Below the pieces are notes generated by a model that worked only from the letters and a program-made list of their open reading frames with translations, had not been told where the DNA came from and did not search any database. Source: Stenotrophomonas maltophilia (lineage in GTDB: Bacteria; Pseudomonadota; Gammaproteobacteria; Xanthomonadales; Xanthomonadaceae). Taken from it: a DNA stretch of 64,000 bases. Of the stretch, positions 17,371 through 26,641 are shown piece after piece. How positions within the stretch are numbered: the first letter of the stretch is position 1; each line of letters starts with the position of its first letter. Made by a program: the position numbers and the translations under genes. The DNA lies in assembly GCF_023518235.1 (NCBI RefSeq), contig NZ_CP090423.1, forward strand, positions 4,419,001 through 4,483,000. Reading direction: 5' to 3'.

Positions 17371-17462
17371 AACCCACAGGAAACCAGCTCTTGCTCTGGC
17401 CGTTGCTGTTGCTTCGGCCTCTGCGGGTGCAGGGCGCAGCCTTGCCGAACCACCCCCAACCC

Positions 17463-18011
17463 TTACTGGAGCAGGGAACGCAGCATCCAGGCGTACTTCT
17501 CGTGGGTCTGCAGGCGCTGGGTCATCAGATCCTCGGTCGGGGCGTCGTCGCCCTTGGCGGCCACGTCCAGCACTTCACGGGCCGTACGGCAGACCGCTTC
17601 GTTGGCGACCACCAACTGGCGTACCATTTCACGCCAGTCCGCACTGTCGGTCAGGCCCGGTTCCTCGGCAATCGAGGTCAGCGCAGCGAATTCCCGGTAG
17701 GAGCCCGGGGCATTGAAGCCCAGCGCGCGGATGCGCTCGGCCACGTCGTCCAGTGCCGCCCACTGCTCGGTGTACTGCGTTTCGAACATGGTGTGCAGCG
17801 AGTTGAACATTGACCCGGTCACGTTCCAGTGGAAGTTGTGCGTCTTCAGGTAGAGCGTGAACGCATCGGCCTGGAAGCGCGACAGACCGTCGGCGATCTT
17901 CTTGCGGTCGCCCTGGGTGATCCCGATATCGATGTTCGGCGCCGACGGTGCCGCCGCTGCAAGCTTCTGCTTGCCGGTCTTGGCCTTGGTCGTGCTCTTG
18001 GTCTTCGCCAT
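17463..18011 (-). CDS. dps: Dps family ferritin-like DNA-binding protein
   Basis: 182 aa, start after AAGGAGG. The Lys-rich tail MAKTKSTTKAKTGKQK is the DNA-binding extension. The ferroxidase site is visible: HNFHWNVTG and, about 27 residues on, DDVAERIRALG. Dps forms a dodecamer that stores iron and shields DNA during starvation and peroxide stress. It is divergent from hrpA with 83 bp between the starts; its promoter must lie there. Confidence 0.95.
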   Translation of the reverse strand: MAKTKSTTKAKTGKQKLAAAAPSAPNIDIGITQGDRKKIADGLSRFQADAFTLYLKTHNFHWNVTGSMFNSLHTMFETQYTEQWAALDDVAERIRALGFNAPGSYREFAALTSIAEEPGLTDSADWREMVRQLVVANEAVCRTAREVLDVAAKGDDAPTEDLMTQRLQTHEKYAWMLRSLLQ

Positions 18012-18094
18012 GGGGTTCCTCCTTGTGGAATCGTTGGCCTTCACAATAAACCGGTCGTGATGACTGGTCGCTTTCAAAGTTTTGAACGAACCGA

Positions 18095-21000
18095 TTGATG
18101 AACTCTATCGATAAAAATCCATCGCCCCGCCTGCGCCAACAGCGCGCCGCCATCGACGGCGCCATGAGCCGCGACCGGGGCCGTTTGCTGGGAATGCTCT
18201 CGCGGTGCCAGGCCAAGCCACAGGATGCGGCGCTGGCTGCCACCTTCGAGCAGGCCTTGCAGGCGTCGGTGCAGCGCCGGCAGGCGCGGGCGCAGCAGCA
18301 GCCGTCCATTACTCTGGACCCGCAGCTGCCGATTGCGCGTGAAGCCGACGCGATCATCGCGCTGATCCGCGACCACCAGGTGGTGGTGATTGCCGGTGAA
18401 ACCGGCTCGGGCAAGACCACCCAGCTGCCGAAACTGTGCCTGGCCGCCGGCCGTGGCCAGGCCGGCATGATCGGCTGCACCCAGCCGCGACGGATTGCCG
18501 CACGAGCGGTGGCCAGCCGCGTGGCACAGGAACTGCACAGCGAGCTGGGTCAGCTGGTGGGCTACCAGGTGCGCTTCAACGACAAGGTCAGCGAAGACAG
18601 CCGCATCAAGTTCATGACCGACGGCATCCTGCTGGCGGAGATCGCCAGCGACCGCTGGCTGTCGAGCTACGACACGATCATCGTCGACGAGGCGCACGAA
18701 CGCAGCCTCAACATCGACTTCCTGCTGGGTTACCTGAAGCAGCTGCTGCGCAAGCGCCCGGACCTGAAGCTGATCGTCACCTCGGCCACCATCGACACCG
18801 AACGATTTGCCCAGCATTTCGACAATGCACCGGTGATCAGCGTCGAAGGCCGCACCTTCCCGGTGGAGGTGCGTTACCGCGCGCTGGAAGGCGAGGGCGA
18901 GCAGGAGGGCGAGCGTACGGTGAACGATGCCATCGTGTCGGCCATCGATGAAATCACCCGCCTGGACGCGCGTGGTGATGTACTGATCTTCCTGCCCGGT
19001 GAGCGTGAGATCCGCGATGCGCACCAGTCGCTGGAGCGCCGCAAGTACCGCAACACCGAGGTGCTGCCGCTGTACGCGCGGTTGTCCAACCAGGACCAGG
19101 ACCGGGTGTTCAATCCGGGCCCGAACCGGCGCATCGTGCTGGCCACCAACGTGGCCGAAACCTCGCTGACGGTGCCGCGCATCCGCTATGTGGTTGATCC
19201 GGGTTTTGCCCGCGTCAAGCGCTACAGCCCGCGCAACAAGCTGGACCGCCTGCACATCGAACCGATCTCGCAGGCCAGCGCCAACCAGCGCAAGGGCCGC
19301 TGCGGCCGTATTGCCGAAGGCATCTGCTACCGCCTGTACGCCGAAGCTGATTTCCAGGCGCGGCCGGAATTCACCGATCCGGAAATCCGCCGCTCCAGCC
19401 TGGCCGGGGTGATCCTGCGCATGCTGCAGCTGGGCCTGGGCCGCATCGAGGACTTCCCGTTCCTGGAGGCGCCGGATGAGCGCGCGGTGGCCGATGGCTG
19501 GCAGCAGTTGACCGAACTGGGCGCGATCGATGCCGAGCGGCGCATGACCGCCATCGGCAAGCAGATGGCACGCCTGCCGGTGGACGTGAAACTGGCGCGC
19601 ATGCTGGTGGCTGCACAGGCCGCCGGCTGCCTGCGGCCGATGCTGGTGATCGCCTCGTTCCTGGGTATCCAGGACCCGCGCGAACGCCCGCCCGAGGCGC
19701 GCGGTGCGGCCGACAGCGCGCATGCGCAGTTCGCCGATGGTCGCTCTGAATTCGTGGGTGTGCTGCGCCTGTGGGAGGGGTATCGCACCGCCCACGAAGA
19801 CCTGACCCAATCGAAGCTGCGTGACTGGTGCGGTCGTCATTTCCTGGGTTTCCTGCGCATGCGCGAATGGCGCGAGCTGCACCGCCAGCTGCGCCTGCTG
19901 TGCGAGGAGCTGGGCTGGAAGGAGGAAACCAGCGAGGCCTCAATGGCGCCGTTGCTGGCCGGCAGCAGTGCGCCGGCCGTGGCGCGCGATGACGCGGCCG
20001 CAGTGAAGGCCACCCGTGGCCAGCTGCACCGCGCTGCGCGCCTGGCCCGCGAAGGCAAGGCCGAGGCCGCGCCGGCGCCGCTGGCCGTGCGTGCACAGAA
20101 GGAACAGGCGCCCGCCGGCGGCGGTTTCAGCGAGCGCGTGCGCGCTGCCGCCTACCAGACGCTGCACCGGGCGCTGGTGGCGGGCCTGCCCACGCAGATC
20201 GGCCACCGCACCGAGAAGGGTGATTTCCAGGCACCACGCCAGCGCCGCTTCCTGCCGTTCCCGGGTTCGGCGCTGTCCAAGCGGCCGCCGCCGTGGCTGC
20301 TGGCGGCCAATCTGCTGGATACGCAGAAAGTGTGGGGCATGACCCTGGCCGCGATCGAGCCGGACTGGGTGATTGCCGAACTGCCGCACCTGCTGCTGCG
20401 CAAACACTTCGATCCGCACTGGTCGCGCGCGCAGGGCCAGGTGCTGGCGTCGGAGCAGATCAGCCTGTTCGGGCTGGTGCTGGCACCGAAGAAGCCGGTG
20501 CACTACGGCCGCATCGAACCGGTGGAGGCCCACGACATCTTCGTGCGCCAGGCCCTGGTAACCGGCGAGATCAACACCCGCGCCAGCTTCGTGGCCGATA
20601 ACCAGAAGGTGCTGGAGGTCGCACGCGAGGAAGAAGCCAAGCTGCGCCGGGCCGGCATCGTCGCCGATGACAACTGGCAGGCCCGCTGGTACCTGGACCG
20701 GGTGCCGCCGCAGATCCATTCGGCCGCAGGCCTGGATACGTGGTGGAAGGCACTGGCACCGGAACAGCGCAAGGCCCTGCACTGGAGCCTGGCCGATCTG
20801 CTGCCCGGCGAGGGCAGCGAGCAGGAGCGCTACCCGAAGTACCTGCCGCTGGGCCAGGCGCGGTTGCCACTGCACTACCGTTTCGAGCCGGGCGCGGACG
20901 ACGATGGCGTGACCCTGGATGTGCCGCTGCACCTGCTCAACGCGTTGGACCCGGTGCAGCTGGGCTGGCTCGCGCCGGGCTTCGTGGCCGACAAGGCCTC

Positions 21001-22180
21001 GGCCCTGATCCGCAGCCTGCCCAAGGCGATGCGCCGCAACTACGTGCCGGCGCCGGACTTCGCGCGAGCCTTCTTCGAAGCGTTCCCGCAGCCCAGCGCC
21101 GATGCCATCACCGGCGAACTGGCGCGCTTCCTGTCACGGGCCACCGGCGCCACTGTGGCGGCCACCGACTTCGAGCCGGAGTCGATCGAACCGCACCTGC
21201 ACATGAACCTGCGCCTGCGCGACGAACAGGGCAAGGTGCTGGCGACCTCGCGCGACCTCGATGCCCTGCGCGCGAAGTTCGGTGGCCGTGCCGGCGATGC
21301 CTTCGCCGCACGTGCCGGGCGCGAGATGGCGGCCGATGGGCTGCGCAGCTTCCCGGCCACGCCGATTCCGTTGCAGGTGCCTGGCGAGGCGGGCGTGCCG
21401 GCCTATCCGGCCTTGCTGGACGAGGGCGACAGCGTGGCGCTGCGCATCTTCGCCGACCGCCAGCAGGCGCAGGAGGCTCATCCATTGGGCGTGCGCCGCC
21501 TGATGGAAATCGCGCTGGCCGAGAAGGTCAAGCAGGCGCGCAAGCAGTTGCCGGTCGGCGCCAAGACCGGCCTGTTGTACGCGGCGATCGAATCGCAGGA
21601 GCGCCTGCGCGGTGACCTGGTCGATGCGGCCATGAACGCCGTGCTGGCCGAGGGGCTGGAAGACATCCGCGAGGCGACTGCCTTCGAGCAGCGTCGCGAG
21701 CATGCCGCCAAGGCCCTGTTCGGCGAGGCGATGTCGCGGCTGAAGCTGGCCGAGAGCATCCTGGCGCTGGTGGCCGAACTCAAGCCGATGCTGGAAGCGC
21801 CGTTGATGGGCTGGGCGCGCGGCAACCTGGACGACATGGAAGCGCAGCTGGCCGGGTTGATCCACCCCGGCTTCCTGCGTGACACCCCGGCCGACGCGTT
21901 GGCGCAGTACCCACGCTATCTGAAGGCGATGATCCTGCGCACCGAACGCGCCAAGCGTGACCCGCCGCGCGACCAGGCGCGCATGCTGGAACTGCATCCG
22001 TTCCTGGAGGCGCTGGCCGCCGGCGAACAACAGGGGTTGCGCGAGCGGCCGCAGTGGCAGGCGCTGCGCTGGGACCTGGAAGAACTGCGCGTTTCGCTGT
22101 TCGCCCAGGAGCTGGGTGCGCGTACCGGCATCTCGGCGAAGAAACTGGCGCAGCGGGTGGCGGCACTGCGCCAGGCGTGA
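18095..22180 (+). CDS. hrpA: ATP-dependent RNA helicase HrpA
   Basis: 1361 aa, the usual long HrpA. DEAH helicase core: GETGSGKTTQLPK (Walker A), VDEAHERSLNIDFLLGYLKQ (Walker B), SATIDTERFAQHF, TNVAETSLTVPRIRYVVD and QRKGRCGRI. Next come the HA2 and OB regions and a long C-terminal DUF3418-type domain ending ISAKKLAQRVAALRQA. HrpA helps rescue stalled or collided ribosomes and processes mRNA. The second Met at 18098 is an alternative start. Confidence 0.97.
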   Translation: MMNSIDKNPSPRLRQQRAAIDGAMSRDRGRLLGMLSRCQAKPQDAALAATFEQALQASVQRRQARAQQQPSITLDPQLPIAREADAIIALIRDHQVVVIAGETGSGKTTQLPKLCLAAGRGQAGMIGCTQPRRIAARAVASRVAQELHSELGQLVGYQVRFNDKVSEDSRIKFMTDGILLAEIASDRWLSSYDTIIVDEAHERSLNIDFLLGYLKQLLRKRPDLKLIVTSATIDTERFAQHFDNAPVISVEGRTFPVEVRYRALEGEGEQEGERTVNDAIVSAIDEITRLDARGDVLIFLPGEREIRDAHQSLERRKYRNTEVLPLYARLSNQDQDRVFNPGPNRRIVLATNVAETSLTVPRIRYVVDPGFARVKRYSPRNKLDRLHIEPISQASANQRKGRCGRIAEGICYRLYAEADFQARPEFTDPEIRRSSLAGVILRMLQLGLGRIEDFPFLEAPDERAVADGWQQLTELGAIDAERRMTAIGKQMARLPVDVKLARMLVAAQAAGCLRPMLVIASFLGIQDPRERPPEARGAADSAHAQFADGRSEFVGVLRLWEGYRTAHEDLTQSKLRDWCGRHFLGFLRMREWRELHRQLRLLCEELGWKEETSEASMAPLLAGSSAPAVARDDAAAVKATRGQLHRAARLAREGKAEAAPAPLAVRAQKEQAPAGGGFSERVRAAAYQTLHRALVAGLPTQIGHRTEKGDFQAPRQRRFLPFPGSALSKRPPPWLLAANLLDTQKVWGMTLAAIEPDWVIAELPHLLLRKHFDPHWSRAQGQVLASEQISLFGLVLAPKKPVHYGRIEPVEAHDIFVRQALVTGEINTRASFVADNQKVLEVAREEEAKLRRAGIVADDNWQARWYLDRVPPQIHSAAGLDTWWKALAPEQRKALHWSLADLLPGEGSEQERYPKYLPLGQARLPLHYRFEPGADDDGVTLDVPLHLLNALDPVQLGWLAPGFVADKASALIRSLPKAMRRNYVPAPDFARAFFEAFPQPSADAITGELARFLSRATGATVAATDFEPESIEPHLHMNLRLRDEQGKVLATSRDLDALRAKFGGRAGDAFAARAGREMAADGLRSFPATPIPLQVPGEAGVPAYPALLDEGDSVALRIFADRQQAQEAHPLGVRRLMEIALAEKVKQARKQLPVGAKTGLLYAAIESQERLRGDLVDAAMNAVLAEGLEDIREATAFEQRREHAAKALFGEAMSRLKLAESILALVAELKPMLEAPLMGWARGNLDDMEAQLAGLIHPGFLRDTPADALAQYPRYLKAMILRTERAKRDPPRDQARMLELHPFLEALAAGEQQGLRERPQWQALRWDLEELRVSLFAQELGARTGISAKKLAQRVAALRQA

Positions 22181-22190
22181 TTCCGGGGTA

Positions 22191-22218
22191 GTAGCGCCGG
22201 GCCCATGCCCGGCGCTAC
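22191..22218. repeat. SMAG palindrome, GCGCCGGGC subtype
   Basis: GTAGCGCCGGGCCCATGCCC then GGCGCTAC: a complete inverted repeat with GTAG/CTAC ends, between convergent genes. Confidence 0.85.
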
Positions 22219-22233
22219 CGGAAAGCGGTGGCG

Positions 22234-22758
22234 TTACTTGGCGCGGCGCACCTTCGGCTGCACGTTCACGCCGTCCACTTTCATGTACCACACGCCGATC
22301 AGGCCCGGGCGCATGCTCACCTTCGGCGCCTGCCTGGCGCTGCCGGAGAACTGGGTGGCGTCCATCTGCTCCCATTCCTGCCCGTTCTGCAGCACGTAGC
22401 GACGGCCCTTGGCGAAGCCGCGGAACTCGCCCTGCAGTGTGCTTTCGATCGGCTCGTCGCTGCCGAAGTCGAAGAAGCCGCGGTTCTTCTTGATCACTTC
22501 CTGGCGGCCTTCCTCGCGTGCGGTGGCGACGGCCTGGGTCGTGGCGGCCTGCACCTTGCCCTGCAGCCAGCGGTTGAGCGAGGCCAGTTCGGCGGCACTG
22601 AGCTTGTCCAGGCCGGCGGCCTGGAACTCGGCCGGCGACATCTGCTGCTGCAGGTCGCCTTCCACCGTGCGCTGGGCCAGTGCCGGTGCGGACAGGGACA
22701 GCAGCACGGCGGCACAGGCCAGCAGCCGTGGGCGGACGCGCGGGGCAATCGAAGGCAT
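22234..22758 (-). CDS. Exported hypothetical protein
   Basis: 174 aa. Signal peptide MPSIAPRVRPRLLACAAVLL...APALA, cleaved near residue 28. The mature part has a helical segment (MSPAEFQAAGLDKLSAAELA, WLQGKVQAATTQAVATARE), then FDFGSDEPIESTLQGEFRGF and a beta-rich C-terminus with GLIGVWYMKVDGVNVQPKVR. The pattern 'sparse helices, then FRGFAKG...LQNGQEWEQMD' is seen in uncharacterised Xanthomonadaceae secreted proteins. No known domain. It is divergent from relA with 130 bp between starts. Confidence 0.75.
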   Translation of the reverse strand: MPSIAPRVRPRLLACAAVLLSLSAPALAQRTVEGDLQQQMSPAEFQAAGLDKLSAAELASLNRWLQGKVQAATTQAVATAREEGRQEVIKKNRGFFDFGSDEPIESTLQGEFRGFAKGRRYVLQNGQEWEQMDATQFSGSARQAPKVSMRPGLIGVWYMKVDGVNVQPKVRRAK

Positions 22759-22888
22759 GGCGGGTCTCTCCTGGGTGTGTTGGCGAGTGTAGCGGCATGT
22801 CTTCATGCCGGGTGATGGTGGCCGCGGTGATTGTCCCTGAACGGCGCCGGCGCTAGTGTAGGGGTCTCTGTCTTGCCTGCTCGATGCT

Positions 22889-25045
22889 GTGAACCGCGCT
22901 TCCGTCCCCGGCCTGGATGCCTTGTTGAACCGTCCCTCGGCAGCGGTGCTGCCTGCTCCGCTGCGCCAGGCCCTGCGCGAGCACTGGGAAGCGCCGGAAT
23001 GCGACCCGCAGATGCGTGCCAGCTGGTCGGTGCTGGGTGACACCCTCGATGCGCTGGCGATGCTGTCGGCCGACGAAGGCGCGGTGGTGGCCGCCCTGTT
23101 GTTCGATCTGCCCGGCCTGCGCGCCAGCCTGGAACAGTTGCCGCTGGGCGCACACAAGGCCGCCGTGGTGGGCCTGCTCGATGGCCAGGATGCGGCAGAT
23201 CCGGTGTGGGCGCTGCACGCCGGGCGCGAAGCGGGACGCAACAGCGAAGGCCTGCGCCGGCTGTTGCTGGCGATCATCCGCGACCTGCGCGTGGTGCCGA
23301 TCCTGCTGGCCCGGCAGCTGGCGCGCATGCGTGCGGCCGACAAGCTGGACGAGGAACAGCGCCGGGCGCTGGCCCAGCTCACCCGCGACATCCACGCGCC
23401 ACTGGCCAACCGGCTGGGCATCTGGCAGCTGAAGTGGGAACTGGAAGACCTGGCCTTCCGCCATCTGGAGCCGGAGACCTACCGGCGCATCGCGCGCGAG
23501 GTGGACGAAACCCGTATCGCCCGAGAGCGCTACGTCGAGAACGTCAAGAGGGTGCTGTCGCGCGAGCTGGTCGCACAGGGCATCAAGGCCGAAGTCAGTG
23601 GCCGCCCGAAGCACATCTACAGCATCTGGCGGAAGATGCAGAAGAAGCGGCTGGCCTTCGACCAGCTGTATGACATCCGCGCGGTGCGGGTGATGGTGGA
23701 CGACGTTGCGTCCTGCTATGCCGCGCTGGGCGTGGTGCATGCGCTGTGGGCGCCGGTGCCGAGCGAGTTCGACGACTACATCGCGCGGCCCAAGGCCAAT
23801 GATTACCGTTCGCTGCATACCGCCGTGGTCGGCCCGGAAGGGCGCACCATCGAAGTGCAGATCCGCACTCATGAGATGCACTCGCAGGCCGAGCTGGGCG
23901 TGGCCGCGCACTGGAAGTACAAGGAAGGCGGCAAGGGCGCGGAGAAGGCCTTCGATCGCAAGATCACCTGGATGCGCCAGCTGCTGGAGCAGGCCCAGGA
24001 CGGGCAGGGCAACGAACTGGCCGGCGCGCTCGATGCCGAGCTGACCGAAGACCGCGTCTATGCGCTGAGCCCGAAGGATGAGGTGCTGGATCTGCCGCAG
24101 GGCGCCACCCCGCTCGATTTCGCCTACCAGGTGCACACCATGGTCGGCCATCGTTGCCGCGGGGCCAAGGTCAATGGCCGCATCGTGCCGCTGACCTATC
24201 GCCTGCGCAGCGGTGACCGCGTGGAGATCCTGACCGGCAAGGAGGCTGACCCGCGCCGCGACTGGCTGATGCCGGCGCTGGGCTTTCTGGCCAGCAACCG
24301 CTCGCGTGAGAAGGTACGCAGCTGGTTCCACAAGCTGGACCGCGCGCGAAACGTGCAGGCCGGGCGCGAGCTGCTGGAACGCGAACTCAAGCGGTTGGGG
24401 CTGCAGCACTCGGACCTGGCGTTGGCGGCGAAGAAATTCCATGCCGACAGCGTCGATGATCTGTACATCCAGGTGGCGCTGGGCGATACCGGCCCCAACC
24501 AGGTCAGCCGGGCGCTGCTGGAAGCAGAGCGTGCGGCCAGCCAACCGGCGCCCGCACCGACCCTGCCGCGTCCGACCGCGCGCCGCGAGAGCCTGGGCAA
24601 GTCCAAGTTCACCGTGCAGGGCGTGGGCAATCTGCTGGTGCAGCTGGCGCGCTGCTGCCAGCCGGTGGCCGGCGAACCGATCGTCGGCTACCTGACCCGT
24701 AGCCGGGGTGTCACCGTGCACCGTGCAGACTGTGCCGCGCTGGCCCGCCTGGCGGCCACCAGCCCGCAGCGCATCCTGCCGGTGGAGTGGGGTCAGGCCG
24801 GCGGTGGCTACGAGGTGGACGTGGTGGTCGATGCGGTCGACCGCCGCTGGCTGCTGAAGGACATCACCAACCTGATCGCCCAGGAAGACGCCTATGTGCT
24901 CGATATCCACAGCGACAACGTGCGCAACAGCGGCCGGGCCCATCTGCGGCTGCGCCTGAAGGTGAGCGACTACGGCCAGTTGTCGACCTTGCTGGGCAAG
25001 CTGGACGCGCTGCCGGGCGTGAGCGAGGCGCGTCGCCTCGGCTGA
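22889..25045 (+). CDS. relA: GTP pyrophosphokinase RelA
   Basis: 718 aa, GTG start. The order is a pseudo-hydrolase N-terminal region, synthetase, TGS, helical, zinc-finger and ACT. The synthetase signature is close to E. coli RelA: GRPKHIYSIWRKMQKK, FDQLYDIRAVRVMV, ANDYRSLHTAVVGPEG, IEVQIRTHEMH. The catalytic HD pair of the hydrolase domain is missing (ALLFDLPGL), so this is a monofunctional (p)ppGpp synthetase activated by uncharged tRNA on ribosomes. TGS contains LDLPQGATPLDFAYQVHT; ACT begins EVDVVVDAVDRRW. The next gene begins 31 bp later and is probably co-transcribed. Confidence 0.96.
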   Translation: MNRASVPGLDALLNRPSAAVLPAPLRQALREHWEAPECDPQMRASWSVLGDTLDALAMLSADEGAVVAALLFDLPGLRASLEQLPLGAHKAAVVGLLDGQDAADPVWALHAGREAGRNSEGLRRLLLAIIRDLRVVPILLARQLARMRAADKLDEEQRRALAQLTRDIHAPLANRLGIWQLKWELEDLAFRHLEPETYRRIAREVDETRIARERYVENVKRVLSRELVAQGIKAEVSGRPKHIYSIWRKMQKKRLAFDQLYDIRAVRVMVDDVASCYAALGVVHALWAPVPSEFDDYIARPKANDYRSLHTAVVGPEGRTIEVQIRTHEMHSQAELGVAAHWKYKEGGKGAEKAFDRKITWMRQLLEQAQDGQGNELAGALDAELTEDRVYALSPKDEVLDLPQGATPLDFAYQVHTMVGHRCRGAKVNGRIVPLTYRLRSGDRVEILTGKEADPRRDWLMPALGFLASNRSREKVRSWFHKLDRARNVQAGRELLERELKRLGLQHSDLALAAKKFHADSVDDLYIQVALGDTGPNQVSRALLEAERAASQPAPAPTLPRPTARRESLGKSKFTVQGVGNLLVQLARCCQPVAGEPIVGYLTRSRGVTVHRADCAALARLAATSPQRILPVEWGQAGGGYEVDVVVDAVDRRWLLKDITNLIAQEDAYVLDIHSDNVRNSGRAHLRLRLKVSDYGQLSTLLGKLDALPGVSEARRLG

Positions 25046-25075
25046 GCTTCACGCTGCCCCGGCTACCCTGCACGC

Positions 25076-26641
25076 ATGGAACGCGAGCCTCCGCATCGCC
25101 CGCATGGCGCTGAACATCCGGCGCTGGACCGCGTCCGCCGCGAAGGCCGTTGGTGGTGGCTGCAGGCACGCCATGCGCGCCGGGTCTGGCGCTGGGCGCT
25201 GGTCGCGGCGCTGGCGGTGTTCGTGTTGCTGGTGCTGCTGCGTGGACCGCTGGCCGACTGGTTCTGGGATGAGCCACAGATTGAACAGCTGCTGGCCGAG
25301 GGTGACCGTGCGCTGGCCGCAGGGCGCCTGAGCGAGGCGGATGGCAGTGGTGCGCGCGAGCGCTACCAGGCCGCACTGGCGCTTGATGGTGACCGCCTGC
25401 AGGCACGCCAGGGCCTGGCGCGTACCGGTGCGGCGGCGCTGCAGCAGGCGCGTGACCGGCTGCTGCGCGACGACCTGGAAGGCAGCGCGCAGGCGCTGGC
25501 GTTGGCCCGCGAACTGCAGGTTCCGCAGGCAGAGGGCGACGACGTGGCGCGCCAGCTGCAGGCGCGGCGCAGTGCAGGCGTGGGTATCGGCGCATTGCTG
25601 GCGCAGGCGCGCAACGCCTTCGCGGCGGGCCGGCTGGATGACGGCGACAGCAGTGCGCTGCCCTTGTTCCAGCGCATCCTGGCCCTGCAACCGGACAACC
25701 TGCCGGCCCTGGAAGGGCGCGAGGACGCACTGAGCGATCTGCTGCAGCAGGCGCGCGCGCGTGCTGCGCGTGGGGCGCTGGCCGAGTCGGCGGCGATGCT
25801 GCTGCGCGCACGCCAGTTCGATGCCGGGCATGCCGATCTGCCGGCCAGCCAGGAAGCGCTGGCACGAGCCGTGGACCAGCGGCTGCAGCAGGCACATCGC
25901 GCACTGCGGCGGCAGCAGCTGGACGCCGCGGCCGAGGGGTTCCTGGCCGTGCTGGCGGCGGCACCGGACGATGCCAACGCCCAGCGCGGCCGCGAGCAGA
26001 CGCTGCAGGCGGTGTTGGCGCGCAGCCAGACGCTGGCCAATGACTTCCAGTTCGAGGCCGCGCAGCGCGATGCGGCGTTGGCGGCGGCACTGGGTGCGTC
26101 CACGGCGGCACAGCAGCAGCTGGCGCAGCGACTGTCGCGCGCGCAGCAGGCCCAACACGCATTGCAGCAGCCCCGCCTGGGCACTGCGCAGCGCGAGCGC
26201 CAGCTGCGCGACCACCTGCGCAGGATCGAGCGCGCCGAGGCCGCCGGTCAGTGGATCAGTCCTCCCGGCCACAGTGCGTTCGACGCGCTGCGCGAGGCGC
26301 AGTCGCTGGCGCCGCGGGACGCACGGGTGAAGGCCGCCGCCGCGCGGTTGCTGCCCGCCAGCCGCCGCTGCTACGACGACAACCTGCGGCAGAACCGCGT
26401 GCAGGCGGCGGGGGCCTGCCTGCAGGCCTGGCAGACCTTGTCGCCGACCGCCTCCGGTCTGCCCTCCGCGCGCCTGCGGCTGGCCCAGCGCTGGCTGGCA
26501 ATCGGCAGCGAGCGGCTGGGCAGTGGCGATGTGGCGTTCGCGACCCACGCCGCCGAACAGGCCCGCCAGCTGCAACCGGACCTGGCCGAACTGCCCGCGT
26601 TCGAAGACCGCCTGCGCCGCGCCGGTGCACGCGCCGATTAG
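25076..26641 (+). CDS. Membrane-anchored helical-repeat protein of unknown function
   Basis: 521 aa. A basic cytoplasmic N-terminus (RRVWRW) precedes one membrane helix (ALVAALAVFVLLVLLRG, about residues 40-57). The remaining 460 residues are alanine-, arginine- and leucine-rich amphipathic helices resembling degenerate TPR or Sel1-like units (for example RYQAALALDGDRLQARQGLA and FQRILALQPDNLPALEGRED). That topology puts the repeat domain in the periplasm. No enzyme motif. It directly follows relA and its stop overlaps the convergent glycosyltransferase gene by four bases. Function unknown; a scaffold or envelope assembly role would be inference only. Confidence 0.8.
   Translation: MEREPPHRPHGAEHPALDRVRREGRWWWLQARHARRVWRWALVAALAVFVLLVLLRGPLADWFWDEPQIEQLLAEGDRALAAGRLSEADGSGARERYQAALALDGDRLQARQGLARTGAAALQQARDRLLRDDLEGSAQALALARELQVPQAEGDDVARQLQARRSAGVGIGALLAQARNAFAAGRLDDGDSSALPLFQRILALQPDNLPALEGREDALSDLLQQARARAARGALAESAAMLLRARQFDAGHADLPASQEALARAVDQRLQQAHRALRRQQLDAAAEGFLAVLAAAPDDANAQRGREQTLQAVLARSQTLANDFQFEAAQRDAALAAALGASTAAQQQLAQRLSRAQQAQHALQQPRLGTAQRERQLRDHLRRIERAEAAGQWISPPGHSAFDALREAQSLAPRDARVKAAAARLLPASRRCYDDNLRQNRVQAAGACLQAWQTLSPTASGLPSARLRLAQRWLAIGSERLGSGDVAFATHAAEQARQLQPDLAELPAFEDRLRRAGARAD

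Noticed and set aside
18012..18094. OxyR site between dps and hrpA (ATAGAGTTCATCAATC-like)
   Set aside because: Only part of the OxyR consensus fits and spacing is wrong; regulation by OxyR is plausible from the family but not supported by this sequence.
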